Positions 28,756-40,400 of a stretch of 48,330 nucleotides of DNA are shown here, in pieces. The translations under genes and the position numbers were made by a program. Position 1 is the first letter of the stretch, and each line of letters starts with the position of its first letter. The stretch is from a virus, in IMG/VR virus record IMGVR_UViG_3300024307_000004, positions 1 to 48,330 of that record. The stretch is one strand, 5' to 3'. The notes below the pieces were generated by a model. The model made no database searches, was not told where the DNA came from, and saw nothing but the letters and a program-made list of their open reading frames with translations.

Positions 28756-31616
28756 GCACTCCGCTAATATTCTTACAGAATAGTTTCATTGGTGGACTCA
28801 ATCAACAGATTGATGGCTCTCGTTTGCAGTCAAACGAATATGGTCTTCTGATTAACGGTCGTTCTCGTTTCGATGTAATCGAACAGACGACAAACCCTGT
28901 AAATGTAACACTTGCGGGCTGGAATAAAATTCAAGGCGGGTATGCCGCCGGAAGCTTGTTGCTTGTCTTTGCTGATGGTAAAGCATACTATCGCGATTTC
29001 AGTGTTGATGGAACGACATTCATTCAAGTTCCAGATTTCCAAATGTCTGCGACAGCAGATGTTTTGTATGCTTGCCTTGTTCCATCTAGCACGATCAATG
29101 GACTGCGAAAGCTAAACGCGAGTTTGAAGTCTGTTGAAGGTCCAATTTTGTTGACTGGAACTTCCTCAGCTTCTCCTCAGGCAGTGATTGTTCAAGATGG
29201 AATCAATCAGCCTTGGATTATCTTTCCGAATGGGACTGCCCGCGTTTCGCTAAATTACAACCAGTGGTCTGTTGCCAATCGTGAATACATTCCGATCGGA
29301 AAGCAGATGCTTTGGCATGATGGCATTCTCTATATTGTCTCACCTGATGGTTTGCAAATCTATCGTTCAGTCACTGGACGCCCAATGGATTTCATGGTCA
29401 TCATCAACTCAGATGGAGATAAAGAAGCTCTTGAAGCATATGGAGGTGCTGCTGCAATCAGCCACAAAGTTGATTATTCTCCAATCACAGCAATTGGAAC
29501 ACTGAACTCGCCTGACGGAGACTTCTATGTTTCGACTGCTCGCACTTCGTATTCTGTTCGTCCGACGTTCGACATCACGCCTTACGGAGAACCTTACTTC
29601 TCGAACTTCGCTCTTTTCTCGACAGGTGCAGTAAATCAATTCTCAATCTGTGATATTCTAGGTGATTACGCTGTCATTGATTACAGCGGTATTCGTAGTT
29701 TTAATGCTGTTCAACAATTTCGCATCGAGGGCCGTAACGCTCCTTTCTCATCGAAGATAAGCAAGCTTCTCGCTGGAATTAAACAAGAACATCCTGCCTC
29801 GATTACATTCGATAACTACGGACTCTTTGCTGTTGAGACGATCTTCGGGCGAGGAATCATGGTGTTCGATACACTCACTCGTCAATGGACTTCTCTTGAT
29901 CTGTTTGAAGAGTTGAAATACGCAACGGTCAAGATGTTTGCGGAAATTAAGACGTCAGTGACACGTCGTTTATTTGCTATAACTGAAGGCGCTGTCTACG
30001 AGCTGTATTCAGAGGATGCGAATGCTTCACAGGTGGGATACTACAGCCCTGAGTTCAGTTCGACTGATCCCGGAGAAAATCATAAACCTGTCCTTGTTCA
30101 GTTATCTTTCCTTGATGTGCTTGAAAATGGGTCATGCTACTTGACTCTCATTGGAGATGAACTTGCAGGAACTCGTTTCCGTCGTTCTGTTGGGTTTGGA
30201 TCGACTCCTGTTGTTGGCGCAATTCCTCCTGTCACATCACGAAATGCAGACAAAACGCGTGAAGTAGCGTTCTATGTGTTTGATTGCGCTCGCACTTCTT
30301 GGAAGACTGGTTTGTATATTCAGTGGTCGTTCTCAGGAAAACTCGCTTCCGTGAAAATGATCGCGAACTCCGAGAAGATTGGAGTTCCATTGAATCAGCA
30401 AGTGAATGAGGCTCAGTTGAATATCATAGCCCTTTCTGTTACTTCGTCTGAAGCTGGAGGCTTTGTCAATTTGTTTGGTTCTGGCTTATCCTCACTGACT
30501 TGTCTCGAAGCTAATGGTGTTAATCTCACGTCTTACACTGTAATCTCTGACAACTGGATTCAGTTCATTTTGCCTGACAGTTGGCCCTCTGGAACTCCAG
30601 TCATTACTGTCAGGATTTGCACTGAATCAGAGGTTTTTGTTTTTTCAATGCTTGACTCATCCACTGCATTGAGTGACAATCCTGATTACTCCCGCTATTA
30701 TACATCACCAGAAGTTGTGAGCAGTGCAGGCGCGGATGCTTACGCTGTGATAGCTGCTAGAACAGCTAACACTGCCGACAACGATGCTATAGCAGCCTCT
30801 GCTCCTGCCGCTGATCCATCTGCAACAAACGGAAATAAAACAGTTCCTAGCCCTACTGCCCCTGCAACAAGCTCGTCGAGCACGGTTTGCACCAATACAC
30901 TTGGGACGAGGGCTATTCAGAGCGGAAGGCCTGTAACAATTCCTTTGCTGTTGGGTGCAGGTCCAGTAGATGCGACTGGATATTTGGTTGATGTCTCTTC
31001 CATGATCCCTGTTGCTGAACGCACCCATGTTGTAGATGGTGTGACGATTGTAGCGACAATTCAGTTTTTGTTTCAGACGAATTCTGATGGCTCATTCACG
31101 TTCCTTGGAGCATTCACGAATGAGTTGCCTTATGACTTCGTGCAGAGGTCAGCGGTGAACACACCAAACGGTTTGCGTGTGTTACCAGACGATTATTCGA
31201 ATGTATCATTCGCTGGCAGAAACTTTTGCTTTCTTAATAATGGAAGTGGAAGCGGGTCTAATCCTATTATTCCTGTCGATCCTTGCACGATGTGTAACGA
31301 GGTGAGAAGTATTCGCGTTCAGCTTCCTTCTATGGGCTGGGACTATATCATTACTCCTAACATGGATGGCACATGGGGAACTGCTGGATTGATTGGCTCT
31401 GCTTATCTATTCCAATCTACTGGCCCGCATCCGACTCCTGATTGTCCTGGTTTGTATAATTGGGTGTGGAGTATTCAAGTAGCCTATCCGTCAGGGCCTT
31501 ATACAACCACAGTCTATACAAGCGACAATCCCTTGAGGTGTCCTCTTGATGGTCCGTGGCACATTGAGCCTTACGCTGCTCCGACTGGAGATATGATTCT
31601 TACATGGATTGGTTAA
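28752..31616 (+). CDS. large tail nozzle/tail-tube-B-like protein with C-terminal Ig-like region (954 aa)
   Basis: The N-terminal FLQNSFIGGLNQQIDGSRLQSNEYGLLINGRSR is the typical opening of podovirus tail nozzle proteins. A long beta-rich, propeller-like region follows (MLWHDGILYIVSPDGLQIYRSVTGRP; GDFYVSTARTSYSVRPTFDITPYGEPYF). Residues ~560-635 resemble an IPT/TIG-type Ig fold (VTSSEAGGFVNLFGSGLSSLTCLEANGV). Next comes an Ala/Thr/Ser-rich linker and a cysteine-containing C-terminal domain. It would form the distal tail channel. The start at 28752 is set by ATGA overlap with the previous stop. Confidence 0.75.
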   Translation: MSTPLIFLQNSFIGGLNQQIDGSRLQSNEYGLLINGRSRFDVIEQTTNPVNVTLAGWNKIQGGYAAGSLLLVFADGKAYYRDFSVDGTTFIQVPDFQMSATADVLYACLVPSSTINGLRKLNASLKSVEGPILLTGTSSASPQAVIVQDGINQPWIIFPNGTARVSLNYNQWSVANREYIPIGKQMLWHDGILYIVSPDGLQIYRSVTGRPMDFMVIINSDGDKEALEAYGGAAAISHKVDYSPITAIGTLNSPDGDFYVSTARTSYSVRPTFDITPYGEPYFSNFALFSTGAVNQFSICDILGDYAVIDYSGIRSFNAVQQFRIEGRNAPFSSKISKLLAGIKQEHPASITFDNYGLFAVETIFGRGIMVFDTLTRQWTSLDLFEELKYATVKMFAEIKTSVTRRLFAITEGAVYELYSEDANASQVGYYSPEFSSTDPGENHKPVLVQLSFLDVLENGSCYLTLIGDELAGTRFRRSVGFGSTPVVGAIPPVTSRNADKTREVAFYVFDCARTSWKTGLYIQWSFSGKLASVKMIANSEKIGVPLNQQVNEAQLNIIALSVTSSEAGGFVNLFGSGLSSLTCLEANGVNLTSYTVISDNWIQFILPDSWPSGTPVITVRICTESEVFVFSMLDSSTALSDNPDYSRYYTSPEVVSSAGADAYAVIAARTANTADNDAIAASAPAADPSATNGNKTVPSPTAPATSSSSTVCTNTLGTRAIQSGRPVTIPLLLGAGPVDATGYLVDVSSMIPVAERTHVVDGVTIVATIQFLFQTNSDGSFTFLGAFTNELPYDFVQRSAVNTPNGLRVLPDDYSNVSFAGRNFCFLNNGSGSGSNPIIPVDPCTMCNEVRSIRVQLPSMGWDYIITPNMDGTWGTAGLIGSAYLFQSTGPHPTPDCPGLYNWVWSIQVAYPSGPYTTTVYTSDNPLRCPLDGPWHIEPYAAPTGDMILTWIG

Positions 31617-31617
31617 T

Positions 31618-31995
31618 ATGACTATCTCAAACGCTATCGACTTCATTCATGAGCAACGACAAATTAGAGGATCACAAAGAGTTTGCCGAAACTGGACAGA
31701 TGCTCAGTTGGTATCGTCGATACAGAAAGCAATCTCAGAAGAAAGTTTTGGATGGGTTACGGAAGGAAATCGAATCACAGGCCTTTGTTGGGGAACGAAA
31801 CGTGACAGTGAAAAGGTTCTTTGGGTTGAACAAGTAGTTTGTGCAAACAAACGCGCGTTAGCACACTTAATGCTTCTGTTCTGTCAAAGGCTTCCGAATT
31901 GGACAATCGAAGGGTTTCGTAGAAAGCACGACGAACTTCGTAAAAAGCGCTTTACTCGCATTCAACGGATGACAACTTTAACTCAGCTACCATGA
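31618..31995 (+). CDS. T7 gp13/acetyltransferase-like virion-associated protein (125 aa)
   Basis: The sequence GWVTEGNRITGLCWGTKRDSEKVLWVEQVVCANKRALAHLMLLFCQRLPNWTIEGFRRKHDELRKK follows a GNAT-like pattern. Podoviruses often have such a small gene between tail-tube and internal-protein genes. Acyl-CoA-binding residues are not clear, so enzymatic activity is uncertain. The start MTISNAIDFI at 31618 follows the tail gene stop by one base. Confidence 0.6.
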   Translation: MTISNAIDFIHEQRQIRGSQRVCRNWTDAQLVSSIQKAISEESFGWVTEGNRITGLCWGTKRDSEKVLWVEQVVCANKRALAHLMLLFCQRLPNWTIEGFRRKHDELRKKRFTRIQRMTTLTQLP

Positions 31996-32915
31996 TGTAT
32001 AACTCTTCTTTTCGCGTCCTTCGTGGCGGCGATCCTGCACCAGCTTCTGCTGGTGAAACGACAGCGCAGCAGATGCAGGCACTGATTACACACTTGCCTG
32101 ATTTGACACGAGTCACTGGTGAGAACATTTTGCCATATGAGCAAGCGCGTCTTAACGCTAGTAAAGCAATCTCTCCGCAGGAGAATGAACTTGCATTGGG
32201 GTTGTATCAACAATTTGGTCCCGCGCTTAACTCTCTCGGAATGCAGATTGCTGGACAAAATCAGCAAGCCGCTGTCACAAATGATGCTGCTGCTCTGAAT
32301 ACAGCAAGTAATGCTGGGCTGGTTGATAAAGCTCTAGCTTTGCAACGTCAGGCTGACCCTGAGTATTACAGGATGCGGGAAGGCATCGGTGCGGGTGCTA
32401 ATCGTTTGATGCAGTCGTTTGAGGGTGATGGAGGAATGTTGTCTCCTACGGAACTGGAACAGATTTCTCGTGGATTGAATCGCACAAATGTTCGTTCGGG
32501 CTTGAGTGATGTTGGCTCTCCTACTGCTGGTGTTGTGAATGCGATGCAGTTTGGCGAGGCTGGAAGGCAACGTAAGTTAGGGTTTCAGAACTCTCTCAGC
32601 AACGCCCTTGCATCTACAGCTAACGCGATGGCTGGAACAAAATCTGGATTCGATCCTTTCCAAGTTGCGACTGGACGCTCTGCGTTTGCTCCGAACTCTG
32701 GCGAGAATAAGTTCCAAGGAAATTCTCAAGGGTTAGGACAAGCAACGCTTGGCATGAGCAACAATCTGTTGCAACAGACAGGTGAGAATGCTCGTCAATA
32801 CAATCAACTTAATGCACAACGTCGTGACAGCCTTGATCGGTTTGGCTCGACATTTGGCAGTGTGATGTCTGGTGTTGGATCACTGGCTGGTGGATTTGCT
32901 CAGATGCGTCGTTGA
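31992..32915 (+). CDS. internal virion (DNA-ejection) protein, first of three (307 aa)
   Basis: This is an Ala/Gly/Gln/Asn-rich, helical protein (ENELALGLYQQFGPALNSLGMQIAGQNQQAAVTNDAA) without cysteines, ending in a glycine-rich hydrophobic segment (VMSGVGSLAGGFAQM). Size, composition and order before two larger proteins match the gp14-type ejection protein of T7-like phages. The start overlaps the previous stop (ATGA). Confidence 0.68.
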   Translation: MMYNSSFRVLRGGDPAPASAGETTAQQMQALITHLPDLTRVTGENILPYEQARLNASKAISPQENELALGLYQQFGPALNSLGMQIAGQNQQAAVTNDAAALNTASNAGLVDKALALQRQADPEYYRMREGIGAGANRLMQSFEGDGGMLSPTELEQISRGLNRTNVRSGLSDVGSPTAGVVNAMQFGEAGRQRKLGFQNSLSNALASTANAMAGTKSGFDPFQVATGRSAFAPNSGENKFQGNSQGLGQATLGMSNNLLQQTGENARQYNQLNAQRRDSLDRFGSTFGSVMSGVGSLAGGFAQMRR

Positions 32916-32950
32916 TCGAGTGTGCTATAAAATTTAACTTTGACTTTACT

Positions 32951-34405
32951 ATGCCTAACCGAGAAAATCGTCCCTCGAAATTTTCTGCTCCGACTTCCAG
33001 CCGTTCCACTGCTCGTCGCGGAGGTTCTACAAACGCTGGAGTAAAGCCTATCTATGACTATCAAGAAGGCACGGCTGATGAAGGTGCTCCAAAGTTAGCT
33101 GGATTTGAAGATACTACACCAGCTTGGCAACGCTTTTTGCGTGGGGTTGCAGGTATTCAAGGACCAGACATCAGCGGATTAAATGCTCAGCTTGCTCTCG
33201 GACGTGATCAATCTGAGCGTGCATTTACTCAAGCAAAAGAACTTGAAGGCATTCGCTCTACTGCTGATTTGACGAAGTTAGAAAAGGAGTTTGAACTGCG
33301 TAAGGGAGAGAAGGGATTTGATCACATCAATAATTTAAGTCTTGAGCAAGAAAAAGCAAAGTTGGCAATTAAGAAAGCTGTTCTCGACAATGATTTGAAG
33401 GCTCAAGCTGCTGCTGAAGAGCATTCTCGCAAGCTTGCAGAACAACAAGATCAGGCAATTAACACCGTCGCTGTTGCAAGGGGGTTGACTCCAGCACAAG
33501 TAGTGCAAGGGGCTTCGACTTGGATGCAGCAAGCTACTGAAGATAGCAATGCTAAACAAGAAGCTTCTAAGGCTGCTGGTATGAAGTCAAAGGTAGAGCA
33601 AGGAATCGAAGCATCGCGATTAGGTGCAATCGGAGGAATTGAGGGCAAGAGCATTCCTCGCTCAACTGCTCTGTCAAGTGTGACTGAACCTATGCTTGCT
33701 GCTGCAGTTGCGAATGATAAGAATAGTCGTATTGTTCTTCAACAAAATGAAACTGGATTTGGTGGTGGATATGGAGAGAAGCCAACAACTGTCTATACTC
33801 CCGGTCGGCCTGGAACTCCCTCCACTATTGCAGGGCCGGGCACTCCTCCAGTTGATCCCAGCGTCAGAACACTGAAAGATCCTGACGCGATTCGTGCTGA
33901 GATGGAATCTTTGAAGAGGGCTGCTGCATCTTCTCGTTATCCAGTTTCTCGTTATCCAGTTGCTGCTGGTCAATTTTGGGATGCTGGTAATCAGGGAGTT
34001 GTTGCTGGAAGAGTTGCACCACAAACAACAACGGCTGTTGCGCCTCAAGAATCAGGAGGTTTTATCTCTGCTCTTGGTCGTGCAGCAAATTCTGTTTTGC
34101 AGCCTTTTGGTCCTATTGGACAGGCAGGATACAGCACTGTTCGAGGTCTTGGTGATTTGATTTACAGAGATCCAGAAGGAAGTCCTGAAAGGGAGGCTAA
34201 GCTGCAAAACGATGCAAAAATGTATAATATGTTTCAGAAGTGGAGAAACTCAAAGGTCACTGATTTGTTTGATGGTCAACCTGCTGTCCCTCAAAACTCC
34301 ACGGCTGTAAGACAACAACCTAAGCGTCAGTTACTTCCAGAAGAAGAGCTTCAACCTGATGGGACTGTTTTTAATAAATCAACTGGATATCGTTACTCTT
34401 TGTAA
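32951..34405 (+). CDS. internal virion protein, second of three (484 aa)
   Basis: The start MPNRENRPSKFSAPTSS at 32951 follows a 35-bp gap that contains TATAAA but no Shine-Dalgarno. The protein has a long charged coiled region (about residues 75-175: ERAFTQAKELEGIRSTADLTKLEKEFELRK...), then Pro/Gly/Thr-rich linkers and a short C-terminal domain. By order it corresponds to a gp15-like ejection protein. Confidence 0.62.
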   Translation: MPNRENRPSKFSAPTSSRSTARRGGSTNAGVKPIYDYQEGTADEGAPKLAGFEDTTPAWQRFLRGVAGIQGPDISGLNAQLALGRDQSERAFTQAKELEGIRSTADLTKLEKEFELRKGEKGFDHINNLSLEQEKAKLAIKKAVLDNDLKAQAAAEEHSRKLAEQQDQAINTVAVARGLTPAQVVQGASTWMQQATEDSNAKQEASKAAGMKSKVEQGIEASRLGAIGGIEGKSIPRSTALSSVTEPMLAAAVANDKNSRIVLQQNETGFGGGYGEKPTTVYTPGRPGTPSTIAGPGTPPVDPSVRTLKDPDAIRAEMESLKRAAASSRYPVSRYPVAAGQFWDAGNQGVVAGRVAPQTTTAVAPQESGGFISALGRAANSVLQPFGPIGQAGYSTVRGLGDLIYRDPEGSPEREAKLQNDAKMYNMFQKWRNSKVTDLFDGQPAVPQNSTAVRQQPKRQLLPEEELQPDGTVFNKSTGYRYSL

Positions 34406-34411
34406 TATTCT

Positions 34412-37400
34412 ATGCCAACTCCTCTTTCTCAAGACGAGATCAACGAGTATATTCGCCTCAAAGGATTTGATCCTGCTGAGGCTGATCTCGACATGTTCAC
34501 TGGTGAAGTCAAGCCAAAGCAAAAAGCGCAACCCGCTCTCTCGACTCCAGAAGCTCCCGCTCCGTCGAAGAAAGAAACGTTTTGGCGTTCGACTGCTTTA
34601 AGTGTTCTTCCTTCTGCTGCATCATTGCCAGTTGGTGCTGCTGTTGGTATGAAAGCTGCGGCTGCTGCTGCGCCATTGGCAACTGTTCCATTCGTTGGTC
34701 CAGCAATTCCTGTTGTTGCAGGCCTTGGTGCTGGCTTACTTGCTGGTGGACTAGCAGGTGCTGGTGCAAGTCAGGTGCAACAGAAAGTTCTGGAACAATC
34801 AGAAGGGGGCCAGAAGTTCTTGGAGCGCGCTGCATTAGCTCGTGAGACGAATCCGATCACGTCTGCTGTTGGTGATGTGGCTGGTTCATTACCATTGATG
34901 CGAGTAAATCCGAAGATGTTGGGAGATGCTGCGAAAGCTCTCACAACTGAACGTGCTGCTGGCGCTGGATTGCTGAATAAGCTCGCTAATCCTGCTGTTC
35001 AGGAAATCGGAATCTCTGGAGCACTTGGTGGTGGAATGAGTGCTTACGAAGATATTCAAGAAGGTAAAGACGTAAATGTTGGAAAGGCTCTCGTCAACAC
35101 TGTCCTGCAAGGACTCGTGTCAGACATTCGACCGGGAGTTGCTTCTCGTATTCCCGGCCTTCGTGGAACATCCTACACAGGATTGCCGGGTGCTGAGCCC
35201 GCAGCTGAAGGGTTTATTCCAAATCGTGTCGCAACTCCAGTGGAGCCTTCTCCTGCTGATGTTGCCGCAATCGCCAACGAGCGGGCTGGACTTGAGATAA
35301 AGCTCAAGGGTGTCGAGGATTCTCTCAAATCTGTCGTCGATGAAGCTAAACGCGAACAGATTCAACGTGAAGCGAAAATCGCACTAGCTGAACTCGAACT
35401 GAAGAATCGCGAACTTGCTGCCCGCGAACAGGCTTTGCGAGAGAAAGTCACTTTCGAGGCTTCTCCTGAGAATGTCGAGTGGGCTAAACAGATGGCGGCT
35501 GCAAAGGGCGCAGATGAATTTGTTGCTGAGCCAACAGGAGTTCTTGATGCGACAAGTGGTAAGACTTATGGCGCGTTGTCTGTCTCACCAGAAGGAAAGC
35601 GTTCAATTCGTGCTAGCACAACTGCTGCTGAAGAGTCTGCGAAAGGTGAGATTTCTACGACGTTGCCAGAAGGTTTGATTCGTGATCAAGAAGGAACTGC
35701 TATTGGACCTCGTGCCAGCACTCTCGTGCATGAGAATCTGCACAATGATTTCCTGAACATGATTCAGTCGGATCGTGCTGCACAACGTAAGATGGGCACA
35801 CAGATTCTGGACGCAGTCGATAAATCTCCTGAGTTCGCTGAATGGAAATCGAAGCAGACGGCTGAGAATCTTTCGCGGATGCCTGATCCTCGTGAGGAGT
35901 TTTTCGCTATTGAGGCGTCGAAGCAGTTCCTTCGTGATCCTGAGAACAAAGGACGCACTTGGCGTGGTGAGCGTGCTGCATTGAAGAATCTCCAGACCGG
36001 CAAAGGTGGATTGCAAGACGCAGTGCAAATTGGTTTGATGAAGTTCCGATATGATCGTGGACTAAATGCAAATCTCACGAATGTCGCGAAAGCGGCTGGA
36101 GCCAAAGCATCTCTCGCTTCTGACGTTCGATCTGAGATTGAGCGTCGTGAAAAGAATCCAGAAATGGAACAGATGGAATTCCGTAAGACTGCACAAGAAG
36201 GAAGCCCATTGAGCAAGTATTTGCGTGATACTGAAGAGTTACCTCCAAACACCTTCTTGCCAAAGAAGGGTCAGATGGAAATGCGTTTGAGTCAGCCCGC
36301 TCGCGAAGCGAAACTTGGGCCTTCTGAGTCTCTTTTCTTCACGACGGAGGATAGCCCTCTCAAGAAGAAGTTCTTTGAGAAGTATCCTCTCCTAAAGGAG
36401 ATCAATCCTAATGGATGGCCAAAGAAGTATCTCAGTGAACTCTATGGAGTTGATCGTCGTCGCATCAATGACTTTGAGAAAGCACGCGAACAAACAACTG
36501 GAAAGCCTGTCGACTGGAAAGAAGTGATTGACGGCAATCTTTACGATCCTAAACGCTATCCAAAGATGGAGCGTGTTGAGGGCAAAGTGCAAGCTGTTCG
36601 TGATGAAGAAGGTGAACAAGTAATGCGTGATCGCCCCACGAAAGAAGTTTTGAGTGACTTCACTCCCGGTGTGCAGCGTGTTATCCGTCAAGGGGTTAAT
36701 CGTGCTGTTGAGCCGTTGCCTTCTGCTAAGGCAGGAATTCGATTTGCAATGCTTCGTGCTTTGGAGAATCCTGATAACAGTCAATATGGTGGCGACAAAG
36801 ATTACAGAAAATTGCTTGAGTCTCGTGTCGCACGCGAGATTTCACAGTCTGGAATTGATGTCGAAGGAAAGAATACAACTGACAAAAATCTGTTCATGAC
36901 GGCTGCCCGCACTGCACAGCGTTTGATGCGTGCTGACTTCATGCTAATGCGTGCGAAGAAAGAGGCAGCGAGACGTGAGGCTGGAATTGAGGATGAGATG
37001 GTTCCTATTGTAGCTGGTAAGGTGCGTGATGTAGCTGTTATTGATGACATCAAGAAACAGCTGCAAGAGAACTATCGCAAGTTCGACAGTGATCAAATCG
37101 ACGATGATACTTACGAGACAACTCTCACGTCACTCGAAACGAAACTGAAGGATGCTGGACTTTCGCGTGACGAGATTCTGGATATTGTGTCTGATGCAGA
37201 AACTCCTGCTGAGGTTGTTGCAGTGAAGCCTTCTGCCACACCAGCAAAGAAAACGAACACAGTCGCACAGACACGTGAGACTGTCAAAGAACTGCTTGCT
37301 AAAGGCATCATCGACAAGGACGAAGCCGCTCAATTAAATCGCGAACTTGCGGGCATGAAGGATTCGGATACAGTGAATCTGCCTGAGTTAATTGCTGATA

Positions 37401-40400
37401 TTCGACGTGGTGGGGCGGATGAAGTTAAGTATCAGCCAGATGAAGACCGTTATTCACTTCCCGCTCAGCGTCAAACACTGACTGACGAGAAAGACATCTT
37501 CGTCACGGATGTTCAGAAACAATTCGAGTCTGGTCGTCCTTATGGATTGCAAACGTCGAAAGACGGGAAGTTTGCTTCGTCAGATATTCTCGCGAAGCTT
37601 CGCAATACTCCGAAGGTTGAACAAGAGTTGCTCGGTAAAGACTTCACGGATTGGCTCACTGTGCGGAGTCGTGTCTCTCCTGAAGAAGTGAAGGAGTGGT
37701 TGGATAAAAATGGACCGAAAGTGGAAGTCCATAATTATGGTATGGAAGGGAAAGTGAGTGAGGCGAAGAAAGAGTATGATAGGATGACGCATGAGTGGGC
37801 TGACAGAAACCTAACGCCTGATGCCAGAGAAGATATGCGCCACTATGAAATGGCACACAAAAGACAGAACAATGACCTAGTAAACACCTTCGCGAAAATA
37901 CTAACTGAGAGGTATAAACTAAACCTAGATGATGTGCATAAATACCTAGCACTAGAAGATAAAGTAAAAAGTGAGCGTGCAAAACAAAAAAATGAACTCC
38001 GCGCCACTTCTGCATACGACACTGTCTCCGCTTTCGACACAAACCAACCAATGCCAGAGTGGACTGCTAGCAAGAGCAGGAAGAATGTGCAGAGAGTGGA
38101 TGTGGTGGTGCCTGAAAGCAAAGCTACAACCAGTAAAATAAGTTACGAAGACTATCTACGACAAACTGCGCGAGTAGATAATGAATACTCTCGTAATGCC
38201 TATGAACAGCAAGTAACAGGCAATAAAAGGCTGGATACTAAACAACTCTGGCAACCCGACAACCTCCATGAAAACCTCCCCAACACTTTAGGATGGGCGA
38301 TGATACAGTATAAGGATGGCCCGAAAGAACTGGCAGGAATGGAGTGGCAAAATGCTGACAAGCGAGTGCTAGTAACTAAACGTCTGCCAAGTGATACTGA
38401 CTCAACTCTACCATACCGAGTAACTGAAATATGGAAAAAGAGTGGAAACCCTAAAGGGCATGGATATGCTGAAACACTGGCTGATATAAAAGAACACCTA
38501 GGAGAAATAGATAACAGTGGTGAATGGAAGCTGATAAAAGATACTGAACCCAAGAAAATAGCGGTGATTGCAGAGGCACAGAGTAGGTGGGGGCAGAAAG
38601 CGCGCAAACAAAAGGCAGACATAGATAAACTACAAATAGTAGATAAAGGAGACTACTGGGAAACTAATGACCCAAGTGGAGCTAAAGTAAGACTGGATAA
38701 ATCAGACTTCCCAACAAAAGAATCTGTGGTAAAGTGGTCTCTGCCAAACCGTAATACTCTAGACCACCCCCTCCTCCGCGACTACAACCGTCTAATCCTC
38801 AAAGCTGCAATCGACCAAGCACGTAAAGAAGGTGCAACGCATGTGATGATTTCGGATGCAGAGACGGCGATGATGACAGAGGGGCATGATGCACACACAC
38901 AGGCAAGTGATACTGTAGGAAACTATGGAACTCGTGGAGAAGCTGAATATAAAGCACAACAACTAAAACAAGAGGGTAAAAGTGCTAAAGTAACAGAGGG
39001 AGACGATGCTACATGGTATGTGGAGACTATATCCCAAGAACCCGGCATGCGTCTCAACTACGACACAATCCTACCAAAGATTGCAGAAGACCTCACTGGC
39101 ACTGAAGGAACTCGTGTGTCGTTGGGGGAGCATAAGAATGCTTTTGATAACAGACACATGTCTGGTGGAACAGAGCTTGTCGATAGAAATCTACCCGGTG
39201 ATGCACCAGTAAAGCCTAGAGACAACCTCATCTTCCGCAATCCAGACGGAACTCCAAAGACTGACGTCTCAGGCTTGCTCTACGACATCTCTGTTCCTGC
39301 ATCTCGTCGCGAATCTGGTGAGAAGTTCACATTTGGTGGGCGACGTTTCTCTACGCCATCCTCTCGCGAAACCCTCTCTCCTCGTGCAACCGAAGAAGAT
39401 CGAATGAAGAAAGGTTTCATCGAAGCCTTCGCTCCACAATTTGACAAGGTTCCTGACAAGCAAGTTTCCGAAGCAATGAAGAACATGGACACTCAACGTT
39501 CCATGTATCTCGGTGCTTGGCATTATGCTCCCATCAAAGAGTTCCAATCGAAGTTCAAACACATGCCCGAGGATCGTCTCAATGTGATTTATGATCGCGT
39601 TCTCGAAACATATCGCAAGGGCAAGAAAGATCTCATCACAGAAGGGCTAACGTCACAAGAGATCAAAGCAGCGAACTTCCTCAACGACAACGTCTATCGT
39701 GCTGTTCGTGGCAAACAGAAAGAGATCGGAATGAAGGTCGAAACGCGTGAGGGCTTACGCCGTGAAGCGAAACTCTCTCCGTGGTATGTGCCAGAGATGC
39801 TCAACGACAAAGCTCTGCAAGCCTTCACGAAAGGTGATCAGTCTGCTACTGCTCAGCGTTATATCGACATGTGGGCTGATCATGTTGTTGACCAGTCCGC
39901 AGGGACGGTGACAAAGAAAGAAGCCCTCGAAGAAATCCGTAACTATGTCGCAGCAATCGGTGAAGGTGGACGTCGTGGCACAGAATTTGGTGCACTGCGC
40001 AAAGCTGCTGGATATGGACTTCCGAAAGAACTTCGTGAGCGTAATCTCCTTCGCGTGACTCAACGCTATTCTCGTCGTGCTGCCCAAGACGTTGCTCGAT
40101 TCCAACATCTCGAACTTCCCGAATATATTCGTAACAAACTCGCTCTGCCTGATCCTGACACTGGAGTTGTTCACACGCAGGATTCGATCCTTCACATCGA
40201 AGACGTTCGACAAGCGATGAAGTTCGTGAATAATTCCTTCGAGATTTATCACAACCCGCGAGTTGCGTCATTTGCACGGCTCGTCACGAACGGAATACTC
40301 GGACCTTTGACGGGCATTCGTGACTTCATGTCGATTCCTGTCAATGCACTGCCTTACGTGAAGGCGACTGACATTGGCACGATCTTCACATCTCTCCTCG

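Noticed and set aside
32514-32532. sigma-54-like TTGGCTCTCCTACTGCT
   Set aside because: Within the first ejection-protein gene, with mismatches in both boxes; probably chance.
33124-33142. TTGGCAACGCTTTTTGC
   Set aside because: Spacing is GG-N11-GC, one base too long for a functional sigma-54 promoter, and it is inside a coding region.
35603-36252. Long minus-strand frames across the giant gene
   Set aside because: They are Ser/Arg/Phe-rich antisense shadows of the biased codons of the real plus-strand gene.
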